Below, in pieces: positions 24,796 to 33,683 of a stretch of DNA of 64,000 nt (its first letter is position 1; each line of letters opens with the position of its first letter). A program made the translations under genes and the position numbers. The DNA lies in the NCBI GenBank assembly GCA_937911745.1, contig CALDPX010000056.1, positions 1-64,000 on the forward strand, in the 5' to 3' direction. Source of the DNA: an uncultured Alistipes sp. Lineage in GTDB: Bacteria > Bacteroidota > Bacteroidia > Bacteroidales > Rikenellaceae. Under the pieces are notes generated by a model, which saw only the letters and a program-made list of their open reading frames with translations, did no database searches and was not told where the DNA came from.

Positions 24796-25653
24796 GTGCG
24801 CTATACTCCCGAAATACTTAGTGGCATACACGCCAATCTCTTCGACATCATCGAAGAGATTGAGCGTGTGTGTCGTATTATTGGGGTGGAGTCTTTTGCC
24901 ATTGGTGGTACGGCTATTGGCGTGCACTTTTGGCAGAATATACTGCCCTGGGATGACGATGTGGACTTCGGTATGCTCCGCGAGGACTACAACAAATTCC
25001 TGCGCGAGGCTCCCGCACTGCTGGGCGAAGAGTTCGAGTTGCAGGAGTTTACGACCGACCCTAACACCCCGTTCTATTGGGCTAAGGTGCGCAAGCGCAA
25101 TACCCTCTTTTTGGAGAAGGGTGTTGAGTGGTTCGACATCTCGCACGGCTTCTTTGTGGACATTTTCCCCTTCGACCGCATACCCAACAACCGCCTCTTG
25201 GAGCGTTTTCACCGAGCCGAGAGCGCGTGGTTTATAAGTGCTTTCAGCCTCTATCCCTATTGGCAAAAAAGGGGCGAGATACTACGCCGAGAGTCGCTCT
25301 ACTACCAGAAGAGCCTCCTGAGTCGCCTTGTATTGGGCGTGCTCTACCGTCTTGTGAGCCGCGAGTGGCTCTATGGCAAGATGTGCAAGGAGATGGGGTG
25401 GTTCAATGGCGACAAGAGGTGCCAAAGGGCAAATGTGGTGCGCCTGCCATTGGATGTGGCGGAGTATGAGTCGCTGCGCAATCCTCGAAGGATGCCTTTT
25501 GGCAGACTTAGCGTAAATGTTCCGCGCGACTTGGAGGGCTACCTGCACCATCACTATCCCGTCTTGATAAAAGATATTCCCGAGGAGCAGAGGGTTAATC
25601 ACGCCCCTCTGAAACTATCGTTCGATACCCTAAACGGCAAGACCTATGAGTAA
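24796..25653 (+). CDS. LicD-family phosphotransferase
   Basis: The 285-residue protein contains the LicD nucleotidyltransferase-like core: FAIGGTAIGVHFWQNILPWDDDVDFGM with its GG and DDDVD residues, then ISHGFFVDIFPFDRIPNN. LicD proteins attach phosphocholine or similar groups to cell-surface glycans. The start is GTG at 24796; the next ATG is inside the conserved core. The gene overlaps the following glycosyltransferase by 8 bp, so the pair probably modifies a surface polysaccharide. The transferred group and acceptor are unknown. Confidence 0.88.
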   Translation: MRYTPEILSGIHANLFDIIEEIERVCRIIGVESFAIGGTAIGVHFWQNILPWDDDVDFGMLREDYNKFLREAPALLGEEFELQEFTTDPNTPFYWAKVRKRNTLFLEKGVEWFDISHGFFVDIFPFDRIPNNRLLERFHRAESAWFISAFSLYPYWQKRGEILRRESLYYQKSLLSRLVLGVLYRLVSREWLYGKMCKEMGWFNGDKRCQRANVVRLPLDVAEYESLRNPRRMPFGRLSVNVPRDLEGYLHHHYPVLIKDIPEEQRVNHAPLKLSFDTLNGKTYE

Positions 25654-26596
25654 TCCGCAACCCATATTTTCGGTCATCGTGCCACTCTACAACAAGGAGC
25701 ACGAGGTTGGGGCAACACTGCGCTCGGTATTGGCTCAAACCTACCAGCCTTTGGAAATTGTGGTGGTCGATGATGGCTCCACAGACCGCAGTGCCGAGAT
25801 TGTCGAGCAGTTGGGCTCGCCGCTTGTAAGGCTCATCCGCCAGCCCAATGCGGGCGAGTGCGCAGCACGCAATAGGGCTATGAGTGAGGCTCGTGGCGAG
25901 TGGTTTGCCCTCATAGATGCCGATGACGAGTGGAAGCCCGAATTTTTGGAGGAGATGGCAGCAATGATTGAGGAGTTTCCCGACTGTGGCATCTACTCTA
26001 CGGCTTTCGATATTGTAAGTCCTACGGGCACGGTGCGTGGCAACTGCCCCAAAGAGAGAGGTATTGTAGAGAACTTCTGGAAGGAAAGTATGACTCATTA
26101 TGTTACCATTCCCTCGGCAACCGTACTGCCTCGTCATATTGTGGAGGAGGTGGGAGGCTTCCCCGAGGGTATGAAGATGGGTGGCGACCAGTGGATGTGG
26201 CTCAAAGTGGCGAGCCGCCACAAGGTCTGCTTCTCGCCTCGTGCGCTGTGCAACTACTCTATGGTGGCGTCTAACCGCTCGGGGGCTATCTACACGCCCG
26301 AGAGGTGCCCCAACGACCTTACCGCGTTTTTCGAGCCACCCTATCCTTCGCGCGAAGAGGACTTTTGGAGGGCAGAGTTTGTTGCCAAGTGCGCCATAGG
26401 TAAGGCTCTGACACTCACTGCAAAGGGTGATACGGAGTTTGGGCGTAGAACGGTGCGCGATTTTGGCTACACCCGTCACTATCGCCGAGGACTTTGGAAA
26501 CTACGCCTACTGCTGCTTGTGCCCCGCAGCCTGCGCCCACAAGTTCACGCCCTCTACAACCGCTTGGCGTGGCGTTTGGCGCACAAAGGATTATAA
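25646..26596 (+). CDS. Glycosyltransferase family 2
   Basis: The 316-residue protein has a GT-A fold N-terminus: FSVIVPLYNKEHEVGATLRS, VVDDGSTDRS, the region NAGECAARNRAMSEARGEW and the metal site LIDADDEW. The C-terminal part is basic and ends RLAWRLAHKGL. GT2 enzymes transfer sugars from nucleotide donors in the cytoplasm. Coupling to licD suggests a capsule or lipopolysaccharide decoration step. The stop codon lies inside a 22-bp perfect inverted repeat. Confidence 0.92.
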   Translation: MSNPQPIFSVIVPLYNKEHEVGATLRSVLAQTYQPLEIVVVDDGSTDRSAEIVEQLGSPLVRLIRQPNAGECAARNRAMSEARGEWFALIDADDEWKPEFLEEMAAMIEEFPDCGIYSTAFDIVSPTGTVRGNCPKERGIVENFWKESMTHYVTIPSATVLPRHIVEEVGGFPEGMKMGGDQWMWLKVASRHKVCFSPRALCNYSMVASNRSGAIYTPERCPNDLTAFFEPPYPSREEDFWRAEFVAKCAIGKALTLTAKGDTEFGRRTVRDFGYTRHYRRGLWKLRLLLLVPRSLRPQVHALYNRLAWRLAHKGL

Positions 26597-26636
26597 AAGG
26601 GAAAATCTCACTGCGAGATTTTCCCTTTTATAATCC
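26588..26636. terminator. 22-bp inverted repeat shared by convergent genes
   Basis: Arms 26588-26609 and 26615-26636 are perfect complements. The left arm holds the last codon and stop of the glycosyltransferase gene. It is followed by a fragment of the composite repeat (GTCTAACGTCTAAC, 26637-26650) and then by the convergent gtrA. Confidence 0.8.
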
Positions 26637-26668
26637 GTCTAACGTCTAACCAACCTAAGTCATAAAAA

Positions 26669-27091
26669 TCATCTTACTGCATCGTCCACCTTGCCACGAT
26701 AGACCACATAGCGTTGGAAGAGGTACTCGGTGGAGAGGTTGAGAAGCATATTTAGTGCAGTGACTAAGTATTCGTTCCACAAGAGGTCTTCGGCAAGGAA
26801 GTTGCCGAGCAGGGTGGTTGTGGGCGTGAAAATGCAGTAGTAGCCCAAGACTTTCAGCATAGCCCCCGTAACATTGGCGGTCGATTTGAATGTGAACTTA
26901 CGATTGAGCGTGAAGTTCCACAAAATCGAGAGGAGCAACGAGGGAAGATAGCAGGCGTAGTATTGCCACTCTGTTAGTTCGTTTAGCAGAGTAAACGAGC
27001 CTATCTGCACAATGCCTGCGCTGGCGGAGAAGAGCACGAATTTGAACACTCTCCAAAACTCCTTCATACTATTATTACCTTTCTTCTTCAT
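26669..27091 (-). CDS. GtrA-family small membrane protein
   Basis: The 140-residue protein has four hydrophobic helices and the family signatures LLSILWNFTLNRKFTFKS and LSTEYLFQRYVVYR. GtrA proteins are thought to flip undecaprenyl-phosphate-linked sugars. It faces the licD/GT2 pair and may belong to the same glycan pathway. The start MKKKGNN at 27091 could instead be MKEFWRV eight codons later. Confidence 0.88.
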   Translation of the reverse strand: MKKKGNNSMKEFWRVFKFVLFSASAGIVQIGSFTLLNELTEWQYYACYLPSLLLSILWNFTLNRKFTFKSTANVTGAMLKVLGYYCIFTPTTTLLGNFLAEDLLWNEYLVTALNMLLNLSTEYLFQRYVVYRGKVDDAVR

Positions 27092-27189
27092 CTGCTACTA
27101 CAATATGTTTGGTTTCGGGGCGCAAAAGTGGAATTTTTTGACAAAAACGGCATAGAAAAACGCGCCTATTTTACGATGCCCAAAGTGGA

Positions 27190-28524
27190 CTAATAGTGGT
27201 ATCTATGGCGATAGCGAAGGAGCATTGCAAGGCTCATAATGAGTGCTGCACCTTCGGCAAAAGTTATCGCCCACCAAATGCCATCGATACCAAATAGAAG
27301 GGGTATGAGTAACACCGCACCGCACTCAAAGACGAGGGCTCGCGAGAAGGAGATGACTGCCGAGATGACACCATTGTTGAGGGCAGTGAAGAGTGACGAG
27401 GTGTAGATATTCACTCCACACAGCAGGAACGAAACGGAGTAGATGGCAAGTGCCCTATGCGTCAGCTCAAAGAGTCCCTCGTCGTAGCCCACAAAGAGCC
27501 GCGAAAGAGGTGCAGAGAGTACTTCGGCAAGAGCCTTAAGCCCTATGGAAATTAGCGCAATAATACGACCACTACGGCGCACTACACCACGCAATTCATC
27601 CCAATTCCGAGCCCCAAAATTGTAACTCACAATGGGTGCCGAGCCTGTGGAGTAGCCGAGGAAGATGGCAATAAAGATGAAGAGCACATAGCCGATGACG
27701 CCGTATGCCGCCACACCATCTTCGCCAATGTAGCGCAGGAGTTGGTAGTTGTAGAGCATTACGACAATGGAGGCAGAAACATTGGTTGCCATCTCCGAGG
27801 AACCATTCAGGCAGGTCTGCCATAGAGCCCCTCCATCCCAGCGAGTGCGTCCCAAACGGAGCATACTCTTGTTACGATGCCCAAAATAGACGAGAGGAAC
27901 TATACCTGCCACACATTGGCTCATTGCTGTGGCTATGGCTGCACCTTCGAGTCCAAGTCCGCAAGGAACTATCAGCAGGTAGTCCAAAACAATGTTGGTG
28001 CAGCCTGCACAGAGCGATATGATAAGTCCGAGCGAGGGGCGGTCAGCAGCCACCATAAAGGGCTGAAACATACCCTGCAAGAGGAACATCGGCAGGGCAA
28101 GAGTTAAGATACGCCCATAGCGCACGCAGTAGTCGAGCATCTCTCCCTCGGCACCAAGCCAGCGTGCCACAGGCTCCAAAAACACAAAGAGAGCCGAACT
28201 GATGATTACACCCACAACTATCGTAGTATAGACAATAAGCGAAAAGGTGCGATTAGCCCTCTGGCGGTCGCCTTCGCCCAGAATTTTAGCCACCAGAGCA
28301 CTACCACCCGTACCCATCATAAAACCTATGGCACCAATGACCATAAAGGGTGGATAGATGAGATTGACAGCCGCAAAGGGCGTCTTGCCCGCAAAGTTCG
28401 ACACGAAAATACCGTCTACAACACCATAGATGGAGGTAAAAACCATCATCACGATGGTCGGTAACGTGTAGCGTAGCAGACGTGCCGAGTTGAAGTGATC
28501 CGAGAGTGATATTGTTTTTGACAT
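27190..28524 (-). CDS. MATE-family multidrug/Na+ antiporter
   Basis: The 444-residue product has twelve hydrophobic segments in two halves. The first begins with LLRYTLPTIVMMVFTSIYGVVDGIFVSNFAG and contains FMMGTGGSALVAKILGEGD; the second contains GSAPIVSYNFGARNWDELR, the matching MATE motif. These exporters use Na+ or H+ gradients to expel organic cations. Its substrate cannot be told. It starts 34 bp downstream of a -7 box (TATTTTTG on the minus strand, 28551-28558). Confidence 0.92.
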   Translation of the reverse strand: MSKTISLSDHFNSARLLRYTLPTIVMMVFTSIYGVVDGIFVSNFAGKTPFAAVNLIYPPFMVIGAIGFMMGTGGSALVAKILGEGDRQRANRTFSLIVYTTIVVGVIISSALFVFLEPVARWLGAEGEMLDYCVRYGRILTLALPMFLLQGMFQPFMVAADRPSLGLIISLCAGCTNIVLDYLLIVPCGLGLEGAAIATAMSQCVAGIVPLVYFGHRNKSMLRLGRTRWDGGALWQTCLNGSSEMATNVSASIVVMLYNYQLLRYIGEDGVAAYGVIGYVLFIFIAIFLGYSTGSAPIVSYNFGARNWDELRGVVRRSGRIIALISIGLKALAEVLSAPLSRLFVGYDEGLFELTHRALAIYSVSFLLCGVNIYTSSLFTALNNGVISAVISFSRALVFECGAVLLIPLLFGIDGIWWAITFAEGAALIMSLAMLLRYRHRYHY

Positions 28525-28550
28525 ACGTTATGTTCTTCGTTTTCGGGCCG

Positions 28551-28558
28551 CAAAAATA
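28551..28558 (-). promoter_or_regulatory. -7 element of the MATE gene
   Basis: The minus strand reads TATTTTTG, 26 bp before the ATG. Confidence 0.4.
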
Positions 28559-28597
28559 CTACAAAGAATTGAAAATTATTAGGAAGGATGCCAAAAA

Positions 28598-28633
28598 CAG
28601 ATTGGGCGAGCCACGCTTGGCTCGCCCAATCTG
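28598..28633 (-). terminator. Terminator of the TonB receptor gene
   Basis: A perfect 15-bp stem (CAGATTGGGCGAGCC and complement) with a 6-nt loop is followed on the minus strand by TTTTTGG. Confidence 0.9.
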
Positions 28634-28652
28634 TTGGTTGGTTGTCGGTTAA

Positions 28653-30968
28653 CTAAAACGCAATCTTCACACCCAAATATGCACTGCGTGGTTGGAGAGG
28701 ACCGTAGACATAGCCCGAATCGCGGTCGGCACCCTTGTCGAAGTCGCTCTGATAGGAGTTGAAGATATTTTTCACTCCGCCAAAGAGTTCGAGGTTTGCA
28801 TCGGTGTAGAGGCGGATGTTGTAAGCCACCCTTACTCCCATATCGAAGAATGATGGGGTTCGCTCTGCAACGTCTTCGGCAATGTAGCCCGCATAGTGTT
28901 GCACGAGCATCGAGCCGGTGTAGTTACCCGTAACATCTATGTTCAGGTTGCGGACGGGGCGGAGCATAAGTGTGAAGTAGCCGTAGTGGTTGGGGGTGCG
29001 GAACATATCTATCTCGGCAGGTGCGGTTTCGCTCCACTGCTCAGCCTCCATATAGCGACTGCGCTGCAAGGTAAAGCCCGCCTGCAACTCGCAGTTGTAG
29101 CCAAACATTGCCCTGCCCTCCAAGTTGATGCCGCTAACTGTTGCACCCGAACCATTGTAACGCTCCTGCACCGCCACGCCTTTGTCATCGTGACCAATCT
29201 CGCGCAGAGCAAAGACATCCGAGAGAGTGGTATGGAACGCCTCCGTCACAATGTTGAGAGCCATATTGTCGAACGAGGCGGAGTACTCCACCGAGGCACT
29301 CAGCGAGGAGGAACGCTCCTCTTTCAAGTTCTCGGCAAGTTGTATGCGTGTGCGTTCGCCACCCACAATGGCGATATGCAGGTCCTCATCGTAGGCTTGG
29401 GGTGCACGGTAGCCCTCGGCATAACTCAGTCGCAGACTCCACTCTCCCGAAGGGTTGTAGCGCACATTCACGCGGGGCGAGAAAATGGGTTTATCGACAA
29501 GGTTATGCTTATCCAAGCGTCCACCCACCAACAGTGAGAGGCGTTTGTTTTTCCACTCATTTTGGAAGTATGCGCCATAGATGTTGGCAATCTGCTTGGT
29601 GTCAATCTCATAACCCACCGAAGTGTCGTGCAGGTCGTTGTGGCTCAACTCGGCACCCATAGTCAGTTCGGCAGGCATAAAGAGAAGCTCCTCGAACGAG
29701 TGGATATACTGCACACCCGAAGATGCCGTAAGGTCGGCGGTGCGACCGTATGCGTTGGGATCTTTGCCTGCGCCATAGTAACTACTACGGGCGGTGTTTT
29801 GGAAGGCTCCGTAGATGTTGAAGCGGTCGGTGTGGGTGGGGTTGGACCAATCGAACGTAAGGCTACCTCCGTCTATGGTGTGGTCTGCCTGCTCGCATAC
29901 CTCAGCCTCGTGCTGTGGCTTGTCGAGGGCATCACCTCCTCGGCGATAGTCCTTGATACGGTGGTACTGAGCTGTGATGCGCGAGTAGGGACCCGTGCGG
30001 AAGTAACTCCTCATACCGAGAGCCTCCGAGGAGGTGGTAAGAATCTCCGTAAAGCCATCGCCATCGTGGTCGTAGCCATCGCCCGAACGACTCTGTGCAA
30101 AGACGCTGATTGCAGCCCTGCGACTTGCCGACACGAGCGAAGCATTGAGGGTGGTGGAGTTCTCCATTGCACCCGTAAGACCTATGGAGGTGGTTGTGTG
30201 CGACATCTCTGCCATACTCGTCTTGGGTTCTTTGGTAATGACGTTGATGGTGCCACCAATGGCGCTCGAACCATACAATGCCGAGCCACCACCGCGCATA
30301 ACCTCCACACGTTCAATCATATTGGAGGGAATCTGCTCCAAACCATAGACACCCGTCAGCGATGAGAACAAGGGGTGAGAATCGACCAAAATTTGGGAGT
30401 ATTTACCATCCAAACCGTTTATTCTCACTTGGGGGAAACCGCAGTTTTGGCAGGTGTTCTCCACCCTCACACCCGGCTGGAAGGTAAGACCGCCCGCCAG
30501 CGACTGAGAAGCCACGCGAGCAAACATTTCCGAGCCGATGACACTCACAAGCGAGGGTGCCTCTTGTTTGAGTCGCTCACTACGGCTGCTAGTTACGACC
30601 ACCTGTTCGAGTGTCAGCGGCATAGCCTTGATGGCAAAGTCCAACTCTATGGTCTCGCCCTTGTGTATGGTTACCTCCTGCGAGGCACTCTCGTAGCCGA
30701 TAGCCTCTACGGTTACGGTATAGGTACCCTGTCGGAGGTTACGCAGCAGGAAGTGTCCCGTAGCATCGGTAGTGGTGCCCGTAGGAGTGCCCTCCAAGAC
30801 CACCGTAACATACGAAAGGTGCTCGCCCGTTTCGGCATCCACAACGTGACCGAAAAGATGGGCATCGGTGGGGGTTTGTGCTATGGCACTAACAGTAGGG
30901 GGAATGTTGGCATAGGTCGCCATAGCGGTTGCGCAAAGGAGCGCGAGAATGGTAAAAAATCTCTTCAT
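28653..30968 (-). CDS. TonB-dependent outer membrane receptor
   Basis: The 771-residue receptor has a signal peptide, an N-terminal carboxypeptidase-regulatory-like domain (about 35-115: LFGHVVDAETGEHLSYVTVVLEGTP ... GTYTVTVEAIGYES), a plug (about 120-235: QVVVTSSRSERLKQEAPSLVSVIG ... VEVMRGGGSALYGSSAIGGTINVITKEP) and a 22-strand barrel ending YLGVKIAF. A TonB box is not obvious. The plug segment CQNCGFPQVRINGLDG, with two cysteines, marks a recurring Bacteroidota subgroup whose ligand is uncertain (metal, haem or cobalamin have been suggested for relatives). No SusD or periplasmic partner is adjacent, so it is probably an ion or cofactor receptor rather than a glycan one. Confidence 0.93.
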   Translation of the reverse strand: MKRFFTILALLCATAMATYANIPPTVSAIAQTPTDAHLFGHVVDAETGEHLSYVTVVLEGTPTGTTTDATGHFLLRNLRQGTYTVTVEAIGYESASQEVTIHKGETIELDFAIKAMPLTLEQVVVTSSRSERLKQEAPSLVSVIGSEMFARVASQSLAGGLTFQPGVRVENTCQNCGFPQVRINGLDGKYSQILVDSHPLFSSLTGVYGLEQIPSNMIERVEVMRGGGSALYGSSAIGGTINVITKEPKTSMAEMSHTTTSIGLTGAMENSTTLNASLVSASRRAAISVFAQSRSGDGYDHDGDGFTEILTTSSEALGMRSYFRTGPYSRITAQYHRIKDYRRGGDALDKPQHEAEVCEQADHTIDGGSLTFDWSNPTHTDRFNIYGAFQNTARSSYYGAGKDPNAYGRTADLTASSGVQYIHSFEELLFMPAELTMGAELSHNDLHDTSVGYEIDTKQIANIYGAYFQNEWKNKRLSLLVGGRLDKHNLVDKPIFSPRVNVRYNPSGEWSLRLSYAEGYRAPQAYDEDLHIAIVGGERTRIQLAENLKEERSSSLSASVEYSASFDNMALNIVTEAFHTTLSDVFALREIGHDDKGVAVQERYNGSGATVSGINLEGRAMFGYNCELQAGFTLQRSRYMEAEQWSETAPAEIDMFRTPNHYGYFTLMLRPVRNLNIDVTGNYTGSMLVQHYAGYIAEDVAERTPSFFDMGVRVAYNIRLYTDANLELFGGVKNIFNSYQSDFDKGADRDSGYVYGPLQPRSAYLGVKIAF

Positions 30969-31005
30969 ATATAATTATTTATCGTTAATAACTTATTTGA
31001 CGCTG

Positions 31006-31013
31006 CAAAAGTA
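31006..31013 (-). promoter_or_regulatory. -7 element of the TonB receptor gene
   Basis: The minus strand reads TACTTTTG, 37 bp upstream of the ATG at 30968. Confidence 0.5.
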
Positions 31014-31073
31014 GAACAACTTACAACACCCCGCAATACCCAAAAATTGGGATTTTTATAGTCCAAATGGCAA

Positions 31074-31103
31074 AAAAAGCCCCCCGACTAATCATCGGAG
31101 GGC
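31074..31103 (-). terminator. Terminator of ridA
   Basis: GCCC-C-CCGA pairs with TCGG-A-GGGC (one mismatch) and is followed on the minus strand by seven T residues. Confidence 0.85.
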
Positions 31104-31132
31104 AATGCAGAGGGAAAATTTTCCTCGTAGAC

Positions 31133-31507
31133 CTATTTTGCTGCTACACAGTCAATCTCAACGAGCGCGCCTTTGGGCAGTGCTGCAACCTCATAGCAGA
31201 TGCGGGCGGGTTTGTCGCCTGTGAAGTACTCGGTATATACGGCATTCATTGCGCCAAAATCGGAGATGTGCTGCAAGAGTACGGTGGTCTTCACTACATC
31301 GTTGAACGAGTAGCCGGCCTCGCGGAGAATTGCACCCAGATTGTCGAGCGACTGACGAGTCTGAGCCTCGATACCCTCGGGCATCTCGCCGGTGGCGGGA
31401 ATAAGGGGCAGCTGACCCGATGCGTAGAGCGCACCATTAGCCTCAATAGCCTGCGAATAGGGACCTACGGCTGCGGGAGCCTCGGGCGAACAAATAATAC
31501 GTTTCAT
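31133..31507 (-). CDS. ridA: RidA-family reactive enamine/imine deaminase
   Basis: RidA hydrolyses reactive 2-aminoacrylate-type intermediates released by PLP enzymes. The 124-residue sequence matches along its whole length: APAAVGPYSQAIEANGALYASGQLPL, QTRQSLDNLGAILREAGYSFNDVVKTTVLLQ and the catalytic-arginine region KPARICYEVAALPKGALVEIDCVA. It is monocistronic, with its own -7 box (TAAATTTG on the minus strand, 31552-31559) and terminator. Confidence 0.95.
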   Translation of the reverse strand: MKRIICSPEAPAAVGPYSQAIEANGALYASGQLPLIPATGEMPEGIEAQTRQSLDNLGAILREAGYSFNDVVKTTVLLQHISDFGAMNAVYTEYFTGDKPARICYEVAALPKGALVEIDCVAAK

Positions 31508-31551
31508 AATAAATTCTCTGTTTTATCGTTAGTGTTTTTAGAAATATGGCA

Positions 31552-31567
31552 CAAATTTATATCTTTG
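31552..31567. promoter_or_regulatory. Back-to-back -7 elements of ridA and the META gene
   Basis: TAAATTTG on the minus strand (31552-31559) directs ridA, and TATCTTTG on the plus strand (31560-31567) directs the META-domain gene. The two abut with no gap, so the divergent promoters probably interfere with each other. Confidence 0.5.
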
Positions 31568-31592
31568 TAGCCAAACAAACAAACCTATCAAT

Positions 31593-32057
31593 ATGAAAAA
31601 GTCACTGACACTCCTCTTAGGGGTTGCAACCATTGCACTCTTTGCAGCCTCCTGCTGCCCCTGCCGCAAGGCATCCAACCGCAACCACCTGCCACTGCTC
31701 TCCACCGAGTGGAGACTTGTGCAGATGGATGGCAAAAACATCAGTTCGCTCTTCGAGGCAGAGGAGAGCCCACGACTCATCCTCAATGCCGATGGCTCGT
31801 TTGGCGGTTTTGCTGGTTGCAACACTATGGGCGGACAGTACCAAATAACCCCCAGCGAGGCTCCCTCGCAGAAGGATATTGCGGGTGCAGTGTCGTTCAC
31901 AAACATTATGTCGACTAAGCGCTATTGCCCCAACGACCAAGTGGAGATGGCACTCTTCAAGTTCCTCTCCGAGGTGGATGCCTATACCATCGAAGGCAAT
32001 CGACTCTACCTCTTCGACAATGGCGAACTAAAACTCGTCTTGGAGGCAAAGAAATAG
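31593..32057 (+). CDS. META-domain (HslJ-like) lipoprotein
   Basis: The 154-residue product has a lipoprotein signal with the acceptor cysteine in AASCCPC (residue 21 or 22), then a META domain: LLSTEWRLVQMDGKNI, LILNADGSFGGFAGCNTMGGQYQ, and ISFTNIMSTKRYCP-like YCPNDQVEMALFKFLSEVDAYTI. The paired conserved GCN and YCP motifs are complete. HslJ-like proteins are envelope proteins linked to heat-shock and drug tolerance; the exact role is unknown. Confidence 0.9.
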   Translation: MKKSLTLLLGVATIALFAASCCPCRKASNRNHLPLLSTEWRLVQMDGKNISSLFEAEESPRLILNADGSFGGFAGCNTMGGQYQITPSEAPSQKDIAGAVSFTNIMSTKRYCPNDQVEMALFKFLSEVDAYTIEGNRLYLFDNGELKLVLEAKK

Positions 32058-32136
32058 CACAGAAATAGACAAGAGAGAACAAAATTGGAACGGGTTTTGT
32101 AGCGACTTTACGGTCAATTACAAAATCCGTTTTATT

Positions 32137-33213
32137 ATGCAGAAATTTCTCTCTCTTTTAGCTGCCATCACCCTCCTCTCGCCCCAACTTGTTGCACAAG
32201 GCGAGCCCTCCGACCCCACACCCACCATCGCCTACACCACCGAGGGGCTGTGGAACACCACAACGGGCATTGCCAACTGGGTAAACATCTTGAATGTGGA
32301 CTACGAGTTTCCTCTGTGGCAAGATGGCGCCTTCTCGCTCGACCTCCTATCGGTCAACAACCTGCGCCACGAGCAGGGCAAAGGTGGCGTGGCAGACAAC
32401 CTCCACCTCTTCTCTGCCATAGAGGACTCGCCCTCCACCCTTGCGCTTATGGCATTTGGCATAGGTCAGCACTTCTCGGACAATCGGTTGTTCATATATG
32501 CGGGCATACGCAACCTCGGCAAAGACTACTTTACCGAGCCGTGGAACTCGGTCTTTACCTCGGCAATGAACGGTTTGTTTCCCTCCATATCGACCAATTT
32601 TGCGGTGGCAGATGCCCCTCTGGCGGCTATGGCACTCCACACCGAGTGGCACCCATCGGAGAGGTGGGGCGTAAAACTCTCGCTCTACGATGGCGTGGCT
32701 TCGCAGCAGTGGAACGAACTCTTCCGCCTAAACCTTAGGCGTGACGGCATTTTTGCCATTGGCGAGGTGGGCTACAAAGGAGATAGGGAGAGCTACTTGG
32801 GCACCTACAATCTGGGGGCGACCTATGGCTATGCACCCACAGCCCAAGAGTTGGAGCGGGGTGGAGTGCGCAAAGTGAGCCGTGCATCGCTTTGGGTGCT
32901 TGCCGAACAACCCCTTATGCTGCAACGTGGCGGACGGGAGTTGTACCTAATTGTTCACGGTGCGTGGGCTCCGAGGAGCGACTGCGACCTCTATGGTGCG
33001 GGGGCTTTGGTGTGCCGCTCGTTGCTTGCAAAGGAGGACTATGTGGGCTTTTTGGTCAGCCGAGGACTCTACCGAGGTGGCTACGAAACGCAGTTGGAGG
33101 TTACATATTCCTACCGCTGGCGCTACCTAAAACTCCAACCTGCCCTCCATCGTGTCCACGCCTCCCGCGGCGACTACACAATCGCTATGATGAAGGTCAT
33201 CGTGGAGATATAA
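32137..33213 (+). CDS. OprB-like carbohydrate porin
   Basis: The 358-residue protein has a signal peptide (to about residue 20, LVAQ), then TEGLWNTTTGIANWVNILNVDYEFPLW and alternating aromatic strands with WxxxxxxxLSL-type patterns, ending MMKVIVEI. It resembles the shortened OprB-like porins of Bacteroidota, which allow sugars through the outer membrane. The match is on overall pattern and the N-terminal segment, so the family call is moderate. It stands alone before a strong hairpin. Confidence 0.6.
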   Translation: MQKFLSLLAAITLLSPQLVAQGEPSDPTPTIAYTTEGLWNTTTGIANWVNILNVDYEFPLWQDGAFSLDLLSVNNLRHEQGKGGVADNLHLFSAIEDSPSTLALMAFGIGQHFSDNRLFIYAGIRNLGKDYFTEPWNSVFTSAMNGLFPSISTNFAVADAPLAAMALHTEWHPSERWGVKLSLYDGVASQQWNELFRLNLRRDGIFAIGEVGYKGDRESYLGTYNLGATYGYAPTAQELERGGVRKVSRASLWVLAEQPLMLQRGGRELYLIVHGAWAPRSDCDLYGAGALVCRSLLAKEDYVGFLVSRGLYRGGYETQLEVTYSYRWRYLKLQPALHRVHASRGDYTIAMMKVIVEI

Positions 33214-33232
33214 CCACCACTTACATAAATAC

Positions 33233-33267
33233 ACACAAAAACGCTTGTATTTCAAGCGTTTTTGTGT
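33233..33267 (+). terminator. Terminator of the OprB-like gene
   Basis: A perfect 15-bp stem (ACACAAAAACGCTTG/CAAGCGTTTTTGTGT) with a 5-nt loop and T residues in the descending arm. Confidence 0.8.
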
Positions 33268-33294
33268 ATATTTACGGGGCTAAAACTAATGAAT

Positions 33295-33672
33295 ATGAAA
33301 AACTCCTTTGTCTATCACCTGTTAGTCATTGTATTCTCCGCTCTACTTATTTCGTGCGTAGAGAACACCCTTGATGGCAAAATCGTTGTAAAGGAGCCTT
33401 CGCAAGGGCTAACACTCGAATCACTAACAACACGAGGAACGATCCCCATAGAGGAGGACAGTTTGACCATCAGGAGTCGGCAGCAAGCGGATGTTGATAA
33501 CCTTATGATGAGTCGAATTGTCCAAAAAGATGGGCAGTACATTCTTGCCATCAAGAAAGAAGACGCACTATTCCTCGGCATTAGTGAAGATGTATATAAT
33601 GAATATGTCGGTGTTGTGAACGAGTATAATGCCATTCTGCAACAATCTGCCGAAACCGACATTCTGGAATAA
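33295..33672 (+). CDS. Hypothetical lipoprotein in an AT-rich patch
   Basis: The 125-residue protein (start MKNSFVYHLL at 33295; an upstream in-frame start is inside the terminator) has a lipobox, ALLISC, near residue 21. The mature part is polar and acidic: LTIRSRQQADVDNLMMSRIV, then KKEDALFLGISEDVYNEYVG. No family is recognised. Base composition is more AT-rich than the flanking porin and crcB genes, and the next genes share this, which suggests transfer or slow decay. Confidence 0.65.
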   Translation: MKNSFVYHLLVIVFSALLISCVENTLDGKIVVKEPSQGLTLESLTTRGTIPIEEDSLTIRSRQQADVDNLMMSRIVQKDGQYILAIKKEDALFLGISEDVYNEYVGVVNEYNAILQQSAETDILE

Positions 33673-33683
33673 ATAACTTGAAA